DNA from: Cladorrhinum sp. PSN259
Lineage: Eukaryota > Ascomycota > Sordariomycetes > Sordariales > Podosporaceae
Reading direction: 5' to 3'
Assembly (NCBI GenBank): GCA_033725935.1
Contig: MU867096.1
Span: forward strand, 310,001-374,000
DNA: 64,000 nt
The first letter of the stretch is position 1. The number at the start of each line of letters is the position of its first letter. The notes beneath the pieces are model-generated. The model was not told the origin of the DNA. It worked only from the letters and a program-made list of their open reading frames with translations, and searched no databases. Below, piece by piece: positions 24,101 to 36,771 of the stretch. Position numbers and translations under genes: made by a program.

Positions 24101-25082
24101 ATTTAGGGGCAGCGTGGGGCACAGTGCCCAGGCCTGGCGCCCAGACAGCGGGATGCCCAGAAGCCGCCGTCGTTGAGCTTTTCTGTCTGTGTCTGCATCT
24201 GCAGTGTGTCGTCCAATTTGTGTTTTTTTTTTCTACAGTCTTGAAGCCCGCCCGCATCAAGCATCGGCGGCCCCTGGAGTTCTTGGGACTGTTTGACGGC
24301 ACCTCCTTTCGTCTCGGTTCCAGATTCTCTGCGTGCCATTATCAGACGGCAAAGGACTCAGATCACGACTCGCGCTCACAGAGCCGACGGAATCCCATAA
24401 TCCGCGACAGCTTGCATTTATCTCCTGTTGCCAATTGTTGCCAATAGCCTTGGGCCCAGGTAGTGTATGCTTGGCAATTGGATTGATCATTGAGCATTGC
24501 ACATGAAGAACTGCCACCCTGGCGATACAGGGCAAAAGTTGAAATACCGGGGTACCATTTCGGTCCAAAAAAATACCTTTAATCCACGGGGGCGCCAGGA
24601 TCCAAAGCAGGGGTCCCACTGCTGCTGCCCGCTGTCCACTCTCCTCCCACCCACGACCTGGACGCTCTTCCGTTGCACATTGCTCGTTGCACATATTGCG
24701 CTCGCACGCCGTGTCAACCGTGCCGCCTGCACACACTTTTTGTCGTGGCCACCCGCTTGCTGCCCGCGCTTCGCTTCCCGGCAGCGGCAAGTCCCAGACA
24801 GACTTACATACATACTGTCAATAAAGCTGGACCGTTGGGTTTACTCGAATTGGCTTCCAATCTGTCCGGTGACAGCCCGGCAGTCCTGACACCAGAAAGC
24901 GAAATTTAATCGGGATTATATGCGACGCCAATCAGGGTCAGGGTCACCTAGACAGCTCGAAACCGCTGCGAGTTGTCCTGCGTTAAGCTGAGGGAGAGAG
25001 GGCGCACCCCCGTTCTCTTCTCAGTCTCGGCCTCTTTCACCCATTGGTCGGGGCCTTCGACCAGTCTGGTGCATAGCAGACC
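21111..25082. promoter_or_regulatory. Long divergent intergenic region, carboxypeptidase / BEM3
   Basis: About 4 kb with no gene I can support. Open frames up to 177 codons (for example 24257-24790 minus, 24016-24447 plus, 21153-21533 minus) overlap antisense partners, have no domain and no plausible splice partners. The last 120 bases before BEM3 are C/T-rich. It probably holds a long BEM3 promoter or leader, and a non-coding RNA is possible. Confidence 0.4.
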
Positions 25083-28000
25083 ATGTCGCAGCTTGACGAC
25101 GGCCTGGCTGACCAACTAAACCACCACCAAGGCCACCCCTTTGCGGCCTCGAGCTCTTTTTCTATGGATTCATCTTTCCAGGACAGCCCTACCATCGGGA
25201 GATCCCAAGTTCTCTTGGTTGGCTCCTCCAACAGCCCCTCGTCGGTCGCCAGTAGCAGCTCCAGGTATGGTGTTCTTTTTCCCTGACTATCTGTGTTCCA
25301 CGCCATAATTTGATCTTGCTTCTTTTGTTTTTATGTTTTTTGTTGCTGGGTGCTAGTTTGGGAACCCAAGAGACGACTAGCAGTGCCGACGCCAGACAAG
25401 ACCGCAGCCCGCAAATCGGCTTGCTTCCTTCGAGGTTTGGTCTGGCGTCTGCGTTGCCTGCGGTGAAACTATTCGTGCCAGGTACTGCAGTGTCCACAAG
25501 TACTGATCCAATCCCTTCTCTCGCTCAAGATCAAGGCCGAAACCCGCACCGAGCCCGCTGCAGTCAAGCAGCGCCGTGTCCCCCCCGACGAGTCCCGGCC
25601 CAACGACTTATCTCTCAGCCTCAGTCCCACGCATAGTAACGACGGCGGCGACCGCGGACCAGCACGATCAGGAATCCGAGAAGACATACTATAACAGTGA
25701 TTCCTCGGATACTAGTACGCCCGAGGAGAGAAGCCCAGGGTGCGTCAATATGGACACCACCAGCACTGCAACCAATCCTCCCCATTCACCTTCCCCCTCA
25801 CCTCCCCGCTCCCCGTTCAATTCCTCAAACACCTCGTCGTGGCGGCAGAGGCTCCTGCCAAAGATTAATCGTGAGCACTATGCTAACCAGCCCCTGGCCA
25901 GACCGGCTCCGTCTGCTCCCTCGCAGCGGATTTCGAATGAGTCTCGCACCGTATCTGACCCCGTTGTAGCTGCAAAGCCCCATTCCGGAGGCAGTTCCCT
26001 GAGCCAGTCCTCAAACATGGCTGGTCCATCGAGCGCGCGGGCTGAGCCCGGCAAGGGAGCCGCAAGGAACTCGTCGATGGATTCCGCCATCTCTGTCATA
26101 TCTGCCTCCTCTGCAAAAGGGCCACAAGACCCAAATACCGACGTTGCGCACCTAATCAAGACGGCCGGCAGTGCCGAGGCGGTCATCCAGTATCTGCTGA
26201 AGGAGAAGAATTCTCAAGCTCAGCAGAATTCCCAATTATGGCGGCTTGTTGACAAGCAAAGGGCTATGATTCTGGGACTTAATAAAGATCTCGAACGAGC
26301 TTTGAAGGACAAGGAAAAGTACCGAAAGAAACTGAAAGAGGTTCTGGGCGATGCTGAAGCACCAGTCGTGCCTGCTGTTCCGTTAACGAAACCACAAGGG
26401 GTGAAGAAGCAGGAAACCAGCAAAGTGGAATCATCCCTACCGAAGGAGCGAGTGTTGGAAGTTCCCGTGTCACCAGGCTTGGATTCAGACAGCCATAAGG
26501 CGTCCCCCATCGACGTCTCAATGGCGCCTTATCCTATAACCCCTCCAGCAGATAAGCCAACTGCTAATGCTGCACCTTCGGTCGTCAGTGAGCTGCTTGA
26601 TCCTTCTCACTCTATGCCAAAGGCAAGCGAACACGCCCTGGACCAATTTGATCACGAAGCGCAAGAGCGAGAGGCAGAGGAGGCCACACGACGAGAAGCA
26701 GACAGGTCTCCCCTTCATATCAGCCTCGCAATTCCTCCATCTCGCTCAACACAGGCTCCGCGTGAGCCTCCAACAAGGCCGCCTCCACAACTTCCTGTTG
26801 GACTGCCAGATCGCTCGCCCAAGCCTGAAGAGGGTGCCTCACAGTTCCCACTACCCCCTGCGGCACCCCCACCACGAAGACTGCCTCCAGCGCCGCTTCA
26901 GCTCAAGAACGCGACAACGAAGCCCATTGCACCCGCCGTAGATGAGCCAGAGACTGATTCCGATTATGACGACATTCTTGAAGTAGATGAGATCCCTCGC
27001 GAGGACCAAAGAGGACGCCGCAGGACCCGAGAGGAAGACGAGCGTGAGCGTGAGATCCTGGCGCTCAAGGAAGCCGAGATGCGCAGTCTGTCCAAAAAGA
27101 GCAAGAAGAGCAACAGCAACCTCAAAGGCACGCTCAATGAGGAACCAGAGCCGCCACAGATGCCGCCTCCGCAACTGCCACAACAAAGCGAATCTCCGGT
27201 CAGCCCAAGAACCAAGAAGAATAAAGTCATTCCCCAGCCTTTGGCGCCCGCATCCCTCGCTGGTGTCCTAAGCGGCAACTTGAATGCTGGAATCCCGCAG
27301 ATCGCTTTGATGAGTCCCGGTCTTCCATCAAGCCCGCGACCTATGCCATTGAGGTCACCTGTAGCGTCCCCTCCGCTTTCTCCTTTGGGTGTTTCGTCTT
27401 TTGCTGGGGCTCCTTTGTCCCCACGTCCCCCACGAGGGCCGATCCCGCTTCCTCCCAACACCCCTCTCATGACACCTTCTCCACCTGGCGGAGAGCCTTT
27501 GGCCTTGAAAACGCCCAAGCCCCTCCTCATCGTCAAACAAAGTGCTCATAGCATTAACGAGCCCAGTCCCACCAAGTCCACGATGGACAGTCCTCTTGAG
27601 CGGACTAGAATTTTCAAGGGATTCGTCTCGGAAGAGTACCCTGATCTTCTCCTTCCGCCCAACGCACTCCCACACATTAATATCAAAGTTGCATCCTCAC
27701 GCATGAAGCCTTCCAGGGCTAGTTTGCTGTCCCTGACACAGTATGAAGAGGATCCTGTATTCACGTTGGCTGTTTACGCGAGGTCGGATGGAGGCGAGCT
27801 CTGGCGAGTTGAGAAGGATTCCGCGTCCTTTGCAAAAATGGATCATCGACTTAAGCAATGCCCTGCATTCACAGCCAAGACGCCTGATAGGTCCCTATTC
27901 AGTGGCCACGCACCAGCGAAACTCGATGCACGCCGCATCGCGCTTAACAACTACTTGGATGAGTTGCTCAACACACCACTGGACACCAACACGGCTATTG

Positions 28001-30132
28001 AGCTCTGCAAGTATCTGTCTACAAACACGCTGCCGCCCAACGCCGATGAAACCGGCAGCTCAACAGGGGAATCAAATCCCGATTCGCTACGAACCGGGCC
28101 AGGTGGCCGACCCTATCGCAATGGATATTTGACCAAGCGGGGCAAGAATTTTGGAGGATGGAAAGCTCGATATTTCGTTCTTGATGGTCCGCTCTTGAAG
28201 TATTATGAGACACCCGGTGGTGCTCACCTAGGAACGATCAAATTGCAGAAGTCCCAGATCGGCAAGCAATCGCATCACCCTAACGACGGCTCACCAGCAA
28301 GGAACCCAGCGACAGACGATGCCGATAATCAATACCGGCACGCATTTTTGATTCTGGAACGGAAGAAGAAGGACCCCAACAGCATGACCAGACACGTTCT
28401 TTGCGCTGAAAGCGATAAGGAGCGTGACGCCTGGGTAGATGCCTTGCTCCGCTGGGTTGACTATGAGGATCCAGACGATGATGATTCGAAGAAGGAAAGT
28501 GCCAAGAAGGAACATGCTCATGATCGGCATAGCTCGGGTCAAGCAAACAACGGAAAGAAGAAGGGTCATGGCAAGCATCCTCAGCAAAGCACAGATGACG
28601 GCCTCATTGGAGTTAGCTATGACAACATGAAGCAAGGCGACGCTCCTGCTTCTAAGGGTGATAAGGACCAAGAATCTACCCACAGTCAGTCAACTTCGTC
28701 TTCGTACACTATATCGGCGCCCCGTGACCCTCAGGTCCTCTCCGGCTCAGGGTCTTGGGGAGACAAGATCAGCATGGCACAAGCGCAGGTGCAAGCACAA
28801 CAAGTCAGCCAAGAGGAGAAGAAAGCTCGGAAGCGCAGCTTCTTTGGCTTTGGGCCCAAGGCAAGGAATTCTGGCGATGGCCAGGACTCGATTTTCGGAA
28901 GCGATGGTGGAAGCATTTCTGGCGGACAGGCCGGTCATCAGTACAATGGACCCGTTCACCAAGTGTTTGGTGCCCCCTTGGGCGAGGCAGTGCGGTACTG
29001 TGCTCCGGTCAATGTTCGTGTCCCGTTGCCAGCCGTTGTATATCGGTGTATCCAGTTTCTTGACCACAAGAACGCCATCGGTGAGGAGGGCATTTTCCGG
29101 CTCAGCGGGTCGAGTGTGATCATCAAACAACTCAAGGAGCGTTTCAACACTGAGGGTGACATCAATCTGGTCACTGACGAACAGTTCTACGATATCCATG
29201 CCGTCGCGTCATTGCTCAAGTTGTACCTTCGGGAGCTGCCGAGCACCATCTTGACCAATGATTTGCGTCTAGATTTTATCAACGCCATGGAATTGGGGCC
29301 AAACGAGAAGATTCCTGCACTTGCGGAGCTGGTGGAGCGCCTTCCGCAAGCAAATGCGGCACTGCTCAAGTACCTCATTGGCTTCTTGATCAAGATTATC
29401 GACCACGCAAGCGTCAACAAGATGACGGTACGCAATGTCGGAATCGTTTTCTCGCCGACACTCAACATTCCTGCACCTATTTTTGCCACATTCTTGCAGA
29501 ATTACAAGCCGATTTTTGGAATTGATCCTTCGGAATATGAACTCCCCATAACAGAACCAGAGCATTTCCAAGAACGTCGACCTTCGCTCCCGACGTCATT
29601 CCAAGACCAACCACGGCGCCCGTCAGACGGCAGGCCGTCAACCTCGCATTCAACGTCACATAATGACTCCCCACATAGACATCGGCTTATGGAGTCTCTG
29701 GATAGCCAGGCCAGTCGAAGCACGCCAACGCCGCCGCCCATGACGATGCAGCAAATGGCCCAGATGAATGCTGCAACGATGCATTCGAGAAGCACGCCAA
29801 CTCCTCCGCCTCAGCGACAAGTGTATGAACCCCAGTTGTCACAGCTGCCACAGGGTGCCCAAGCCCAATATCCAATGAGGCCGGCTTACGAGACAGTCTC
29901 TAATGCCTCCCAAAACTTTGATGTCATGCAGCAGATGTTGCAACAGCAGCAGCACCAGAGGCAGCAAACACCTCCTGGCACGAGACAGGCGAATCCAGGA
30001 TATGACCGGCCAATTTATGAAAATGGGCTCTCTCCAGCGCCTTATGAGCACTCTTACAAGAACCGGCGCGAAAGCACCATGTTTGTGGGCAATCTCAACC
30101 AGCAACCCTCCAAGAGTCGACTGAGGGAGTGA
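25083..30132 (+). CDS. BEM3: Bem3-type Rho GTPase-activating protein (PX-PH-RhoGAP)
   Basis: GTPase-activating protein of the Bem3 family, acting on Cdc42 and Rho at sites of polarised growth. The proposed exons are 25083-25264, 25357-25481 and 25619-30132, giving 1606 residues. The first two joins restore frame with good splice signals, but the 137-base second intron is the least certain point. Residues 1-200 are Ser/Pro-rich. A coiled-coil lies at about 280-340 (QLWRLVDKQRAMILGLNKDL), followed by a long Pro/Glu-rich linker. The PX-type lipid-binding domain is at about 770-906, and the PH domain at about 937-1050 (NGYLTKRGKNFGGWKARYFVLD). The RhoGAP domain is at about 1215-1403, with arginine finger GIFRLSGS and LLKLYLRELP, followed by a Gln-rich tail ending PSKSRLRE. 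Domain order PX-PH-RhoGAP matches yeast Bem3. Length is typical for filamentous-fungal members. Confidence 0.92.
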
Positions 30133-31015
30133 GAGGCTACTGATACAAAGCAACATTATTCTTCATTTTGGGTTAAACATCATCACAAAGATACCATTTT
30201 CCATTATTTCCGCACTTCTTTTTCTTCTATCTGGGCCACAATCTCGTTCGCCTTTTTTCTTCTTCTATTTTCCACATGACCTATACACGATTTATTTTAT
30301 TCAGAGCCTTATGAGTCCAAATCCACAGCTGCATGTGCTCATGTGCTGTATCAGAGATGGTCATATATGGGTAGGGAGATCAGAAAGTTGGATTACTTAT
30401 GTTTTGCGTGGTTGCGTTTTCAATTTCGAAGGAGATACCAAAGCCGGCGAGCAGAAAGGATTTTTGGTTTGATTCGGTTGGAATGACTTATTTGTAACAT
30501 ACTCAAGAGTACATAAACGTTAATAAAGAACATACACACAGGGTGGTGTGTGTGTGTGTGTGTGTGTGATGTGTGATGATCAATGTACTGTCCTTTGTCT
30601 GTTTTGAGCGACCACGAGATAGATTAGCCACCGATTACACTGCCGAAATGTGGTCGTTGCACAGACCAGGTCGGCCTCTTTGTTCTCCGAGACAGTGGTC
30701 ATTTTTTAGCTCAGCTACAGAATAAGGTTTGGCTGATTGATTGCATTGGCCAGAATGGTTGGGCGAGAACCCATTATTCTGTCACACCTGTCAGCCAAGT
30801 TCTTTCGACTCATTTTTGGCTCGGAACCCTCGGGAGGCGGCGCCGACTTTCAGACATGCTTTGCCTTTTACAACTGACAGGCCCCCAGATAGGATCGGCA
30901 AGTCGGTGGCATCAACGCCGAAAACCCCATCAATTGACGTCGGCGGGCAAATTTGTTTACCCAAGACCGGCTGCATATCGGTCGTCGGCGGCTCATTTAC
31001 TTTGGCGTAGTCGCC
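30133..31015. other. Intergenic: BEM3 3' region and Zn2Cys6 promoter
   Basis: 883 bases between two plus-strand genes. It holds a T-rich stretch just after BEM3, a GT dinucleotide repeat at 30546-30568 and otherwise unremarkable sequence. A reading frame opens at a TTG before the next gene, but the first ATG in a good context is at 31016. Confidence 0.5.
30546..30568. repeat. GT dinucleotide microsatellite
   Basis: About eleven GT units in a row, followed by gatgtgtgatgatc. It lies downstream of BEM3 and is of no evident function. Confidence 0.9.
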
Positions 31016-34000
31016 ATGGATATGATGACACTGGATCCGGCGCTTCGCAGCAGCAACAGCAATGGTAGTGGCAGTGGCAGTGGCAGCCAAAACGCCAACA
31101 CCAATGTGAGAACGGCAGCGCATACACATACGTCAGCATCATCCTCATCCGCCGCAACGGCGGCGCCTGCAAAGTCGAATATTTCCACAACCGCATCCAC
31201 AACATCATCACATCAACATGGGAGCCCTCCCCGAGGAAATTCTCAGCTTCCTCATCCGACCCAGGAAGAGTTACGTCGGGATTGGAATTCTTTAGCTACC
31301 ACACAAGGACAAGCATCACCAACAGCGCCCCGAAACACCGTCTCAATTGCGCACCACCATCACCAAACACTTCCACCAATTCAAAATGCACCACAACCCC
31401 AAGCCTCGCTCACAGGCCCTCCTCAAACAACATCTTCCGCTGCCTTCAGTCCACAAACCCCAAATCATCCCGTGACCACCCACTCACCTGAAAATAGTAA
31501 TAATAATAACACGGACCCCAAGAAACCGCGAGCATGCGAATCCTGCCGCTCCCTTAAGGTGCGGTGCGACCCCGACCCTTCGGATCCAGAAGGAGCGTGC
31601 AAGCGGTGCAAGAAGGCCAAGAGGGAATGCGTGATCACCCAGCCGACTAGGAAGCGCCAGAAGAAGACTGATTCGAGGGTTGCCGAATTGGAAAAGAAGA
31701 TTGATGCCTTGACACAGAGTTTGGTTGCGACCAGGAGTACTGCTTCGAGTGTGCAACAGCACGGAGTGGACGCTGGGCATGCCGCGGGGGAAAGAGTGGA
31801 GGGAGCTTTGAGGTTCGACCAGGTGACGCTTGCGCAGCTGCATTTTGTGCGTTCTAACCAGCAGCAGGGGCAGGGGCAGGACCAGGGGCAGGGAGGAGTG
31901 AAGAGGAAGGTTGATGATTATTTGGAGCGGGAACGGGAAAGGGATACGCCACAGTCTGGATCTGGAATCGAGGAAAGGGGAAGCATTGGTTCTGCAGTGA
32001 GAGAAGCGGATGTAGTGGATAGGGAGGTGATCAGCATGGGCATGGCGCGGGAGTTGTTTCTGAGGTATACGATGCAAATGTGTCAGCATTTACCGGGCGT
32101 GGTGTTTCCTGTTTCATTGACGGTGACTGAACTAAGGGCGACGAAGCCGATTTTGTTCTTGTCTATCATGGCGGCCGCGTCTTCTGAGATGCCGGGATTG
32201 CAAAAGGTCTTGACAAAGGAATTGATGCAGGTGTTTGCGGAGAAGATCATAGTTGATGGTCAGAAGAGCTTGGAGCTTGTTCAGGCACTGCAGGTTGCCG
32301 TGATTTGGTATTGGCCACCGGAGCGGTTTGAGGAACTGAAATTCTATCAGCTGGTGCATGTTGCAGCTGTGATGGCGATCGAGATCGGGCTGGGTAGGAA
32401 GAAGCAGGCGAGAGGTGGGTTCAAACGGCATATTGCGAATGCGTGGAAGGATCATCCCATGCACAAAGCGCCTCCCGACCCGACCACGCTTGAGGCAAGG
32501 AGGGCCTGGTTGACTTGCTACTTTCTGGCGACGAACACATCCATGGCGCTGCATCGAGCGAACTTGATTAGGTGGACGCCGTTCATGGCTGAGTGCATGG
32601 ATGTGTTGGAATCGTCGCCAGAGGCGGTGCCGACTGATAAGTATTTCTGTCACTTGGTGTGGACGCACAAGCTGGCGGAGGAGGTCGGAATTCAATTCTC
32701 AATGGACGACCCTGCATACACGCCCAACATTGCCGACTTGAGAACGCAGCATGCGCTTAGGGGGTTCGAGCGGGAGTTGGAGAGGTACAGTAGTTCTATT
32801 CCGAGTGAGCTTCAGCAGCGTAAGTTTTCTGCCCTTATCATGCCGATAACACCGTAGAGTGTGGTGCTGATGGCTTCTGTGCAGCATCCCTGAAGATGAG
32901 TTTCCACGTGATTAGTCTATATATGCATGAGATCGCCACACACAACGGTGATGGCCCGGAAGATTTCAGGCTCTGCAATGCTCTGGCTGGTGGTTCGGAC
33001 AACATCTTGGGCTCAGAAACCCCGCTGTCCCCAGCGCATATCAACGCGCTGTCAGCCTGTCTCATTGCCATAGATGGCATTTTCGATGTCTTCTTATCGC
33101 TTGATATCAAGACCATTCGCTGTCTACCCGTCTTTAACTTTGTGCGGGTTGCATACGCTGTCGTTGTCTTAATCAAGTTGTACTTTGCAGCATCTTCGGT
33201 TAATAGCGAGCTAGGCAAAGTCATCAACAAAGATAACATGAAGGTTGAGCAGCACCTCGACGGGCTGCTTGAAAAGTTCAAAGCAACAGCGGCAGATGAC
33301 AGGAGCAGACCTGCGGCCAAGTTTCTGGTCGTGCTCATTATGCTCCGATCATGGTTCCAAAAGCAGAAGCAGGACCAAGGGAAGGATGAAACGCCTTCGT
33401 CGGCTTCATATCCGCCGTCAAGGCAGGGAGAGAAGGATCTGAAAACACCAACGCCCGTGCCTTCTCAACAACAGCAGCAGCAGCAAGTACCACCTCAGCC
33501 TCCGCAAGGATATAACGTCACGCCTTCAATGGCTACCACCCCTCTGGAGCTCTTGTCAGAAATGGCGGCAGCCTCAGCGGGTAACAACACAAACCCCACC
33601 GCCACGGTTGCCGCTGCGCCAACTCCCCGATCTCTTGACGTCGGCTGGATTAATAGACAAATGATGTACGATACCGCCAGCATCGCAACACCTGCTGCTG
33701 CTGGCGGCACTCCGCAACAGCAGCAACAAGATGCTGCTGCTAACAGCACGCCCTCCGTGGGCCCCCCTCCTCCATCAGCTGATGGGACTGCCGCCCCGTT
33801 CCATCCATTGAATAACAGCCACAACCAGGGGATGCCGTGGCTTTTTGGGACCCAGAATAATCCGTTCTCTGGGCTCGAGTTTGACTATACTAATCTTGGA
33901 GATGGGTTCGCGCAGGCGATGGACATGACGCTTGGTGGGTTCATGGATGGGGCTTTCACGAGCGAGGATGGAATGAAGTACGCGTTTGATGATACAACTT

Positions 34001-34098
34001 GGTATCCACCGTCGGCGGGACTTAATGTTTCTATTGCAGGAACTGGTAATGGGGTTGGAGCAGGGGTTGGTACTGGTGGTGGTGGGTATGGGTTTTAA
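31016..34098 (+). CDS. Zn2Cys6 transcription factor (War1/PrtT-like DNA-binding domain)
   Basis: Fungal binuclear-cluster transcription factor. Exons 31016-32819 and 32885-34098 (65-base intron) give 1005 residues. The first 170 residues are Ser/Thr/His/Pro-rich. The zinc cluster has cysteines 174, 177, 184, 195, 198 and 205 (CESCRSLKVRC, then CKRCKKAKREC), spacing CX2CX6CX10CX2CX6C. It is followed by TRKRQKKTDSRVAELEKKIDAL, a basic linker and short coiled-coil for dimerisation. A middle homology region covers about 340-700 (FLRYTMQMCQHLPGVVFP, WYWPPERFEELKFYQLVH). The C-terminal 300 residues are Gln/Ala/Pro/Gly-rich, likely activation sequence. The cluster plus linker resembles PrtT and War1 regulators, but target genes cannot be told from sequence. 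The start at 31016 has context gtcgccATGG; the frame is open further upstream from a TTG. Confidence 0.88.
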
Positions 34099-34133
34099 AA
34101 AGTATCGGTGCGCTGTATGACTTTTGTTGCTGC

Positions 34134-34170
34134 TTTTTTTTTTTTTTTGGGGGGGGGGGGGAAGGGGGGG
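34134..34170. repeat. T15-G13-AA-G7 homopolymer block
   Basis: A run of 15 T passes directly into 13 G, then AA and 7 G, 36 bases after the stop of the Zn2Cys6 gene. G runs of this length can form quadruplexes and are prone to length errors in sequencing. Confidence 0.9.
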
Positions 34171-34941
34171 ATGAATGTGCCTGTATCATTACTACTATCA
34201 TCACTACTATCATCAGCGAAAGCAAGGAGGGAATTAGTTGTTTCTAATTTGCTGGAACACTGTTGATTTAGAATTTTCTGGCGCAACTTTGGGTTTCCTA
34301 GGTGTTTACGGAAGGAAGGGGTACTATGAGAATGGCAGGGCGGGGGATATCATGGAATATTGCAATTGCAAAGCGATCAAATGGTCTTTGAGTTAAAGGA
34401 AGAAGAATGTTCGCAGCAATTGCGGAAAGATATTAACGATCATATGTTTTGAAAGCTCAGGCATTATTTCAAATAAGTGTGGCTTAAGTGTTCTCAGCAA
34501 AGGCTGTGTAAGTGTTTGGCGCTTGTGGCTGATTCAACCCCTTTTTATTGTTTATAGCTTGGCGACTGTTGGTTGGGCAACCCCAAGTTCTTGGGCTTGA
34601 CCAACCCTTGAGTTGAGTCGCATCCTCTCCATTTCACGCCCTGGCTTCTACACTCTGACAGACATACTACTACCTAGGCACGGAAAGTTTCGGACTACTG
34701 TGGCAAGAACGGCTATGCTCGGCTCGCTCTAGCCGGTTCTTGGTGATTCCGTTGTATCGGTGTTGAAAGGCTTTAGGGAGCAGGAGCGGTTCGAGGTTAG
34801 TCCGCCTTGCCTATGTCAAAGGCAAGCACAGTGCTTGTTCTTGCAAACCCTATAAGATGTGCCACAGCAGGAACTCCGCTTAGCTGTGCAGCAAAGTTCT
34901 TGAGTAGGTACCCTGCACTTTCCTATCTGAGCGAGTATAAA

Positions 34942-34955
34942 CCCCCCCCCCCCCC
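34942..34955. repeat. C14 homopolymer
   Basis: Fourteen consecutive C bases in non-coding sequence. The exact length may be an assembly estimate. Confidence 0.85.
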
Positions 34956-36751
34956 TTTCTTTTATAGATTTCCATTCTTCTCCTGCACCTAACTGCCTTG
35001 CTGCAAAAGTAACCATCCGCGAGTGAATTACTGGCAAGACAGAAGTCACAGACGCAAATGATATTATTCTCTCTATAATCTTGGATGCAGTGAAACACCT
35101 CTTGACATTTGCGTTCCCTCCTTCTTCCAAGGCATGGTGCTCCCCAGAGAAGGATACCAACGATTCTTTTATACCTAGCGAAGCTACTGATTTCCAACCA
35201 GAGCTTCAAATGCAATATGACAACTGACAAGTAGGCACCAGATATTTCTTTGCTATCTGGCTTGAAAGTCTCCACCACGCACCACTGTGGTGTTTCCGGG
35301 CAAAGTATTACATGGAACAGCTCGCTGCGGTAAAGCCTGCTCACCCAAGGGAAGGAGCACCAAGATCACGAGAGGCGGTTGGCATTGGGGACCCAAGCGA
35401 TATAGCCAACGGGAACCCGAGATACAACCTACATACCTGACAATGAGAAAGCGCTTCGATATTTCCCCAAATTAGACGACAGGCCTTTTTTGATTCTTTG
35501 TTCAGAGTGGAATATTCCGCACTTTTTTCCCTCCATATTGCTTGCTGCCAAACGATTTGGCCTTACTCTAAAACTGATATTTGACTGAAATCTAGGTTTG
35601 TAGTGAACGATCTATTTGTCGCGTGGGATCAAGATAGAACTGCCGCCATGTTTCCGTCCCATGTTTCCGTCCTATGATTCTCTGGCCTGGGAAAGGGTTA
35701 CCATGTCGAATAAACAACCAATGATAGCAATGTTGATTTTTTTTTTTGTTCCTGTAGCTGAAGAATTTCTCCATGTCTGCGGGTAGGGTTAGAACAGACA
35801 GCAAGCTAAAACTTGATTGCGTGTACGACATAACATCATTGGGAATTAAACCATTCGCAAACCTCCTACGTTCAGAAAACCTGATTTTTTTTTACTCAAA
35901 GCTACATTTCTATTTTAAAGCCATAATTGCCGTTACCTTGTCGGCCATACATATATACATATATGGTCATCAGATTACCGCTCTTTCTCATATCGACCGA
36001 CATTACCTGGGATATAACTAACTAGACCCAAGTTCGTTCAGAAAGCAGCTGGTTGAGACTCGGACCTACCTGATTATTACCATAACCACAACCACGGAAT
36101 CCTTCCACCGCAATTACTCCATTTTTCTTCTTCTTTTTTTATTAAAAAAAAAAAAAACTCTTATTTTATCTACCCAGGGAGGATAAAACTTGCTCATCAA
36201 GTCTCTCTTTTGCTGGCGTATAGGGAAAAACCATCTAGTTCAAAGGGGGCAAAGAACCTCATTTCATAAGGGAAAAAAAATAATTACCAAAACTGACAAT
36301 TTCATCGTCATCCCGTCCCAAACTTAGGATTCTCTTCAAACCACCCCATGACATTAAATCCCACAGCGACCATCCCGAAAACGTTCATATTGAGATGAAT
36401 GAACAAGGAAAAAAAGTGGCACCAGCGGGAACTAATTCCCATAGACATGGTACAAGGGAAAAAAAAACGTGAGCACGGAACTTGAGGTTAAAAATACGAC
36501 ACATCAAGAACAAAGAAAAGAGAGGTTGAGTTATTATGGAAGTATCCGATAAGAAACATGAAAAACGCGGCTTACAGGGTTGATCACGAGAACACGACAG
36601 AAACCACATAAAAGGAGAATGGACCAAATTCCCTACTTTTATGTTGACAAGCCCTGCCCGTTTTCCTGGTGATCTTTCATATATTTTGTGTATTACAATG
36701 ACTTGTTACCAGTTTAGTTTAGCCCCATTCCCAGTAGCTAATGATACATTC

Positions 36752-36771
36752 TGTGTGTTTGTGTGTGTGTG
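36752..36771. repeat. GT-rich dinucleotide repeat
   Basis: A GT repeat with one interruption (gtgtgtttgtgtgtgtgtg) in the gap between the Zn2Cys6 gene and the conserved unknown gene. Confidence 0.8.

Noticed and set aside
24257..24790. 177-codon minus-strand frame in the BEM3 upstream gap
   Set aside because: Overlaps plus-strand frames of equal quality, and its composition gives no protein family.
26964..27536. 190-codon minus-strand frame
   Set aside because: Antisense of the Pro-rich BEM3 linker.
31484..32089. 201-codon minus-strand frame
   Set aside because: Antisense of the Zn2Cys6 region.
34880..35344. Cys-rich minus-strand frame (154 codons)
   Set aside because: It reads through a C14 homopolymer as polyglycine, lacks a signal peptide, and has an overlapping alternative frame of similar quality.
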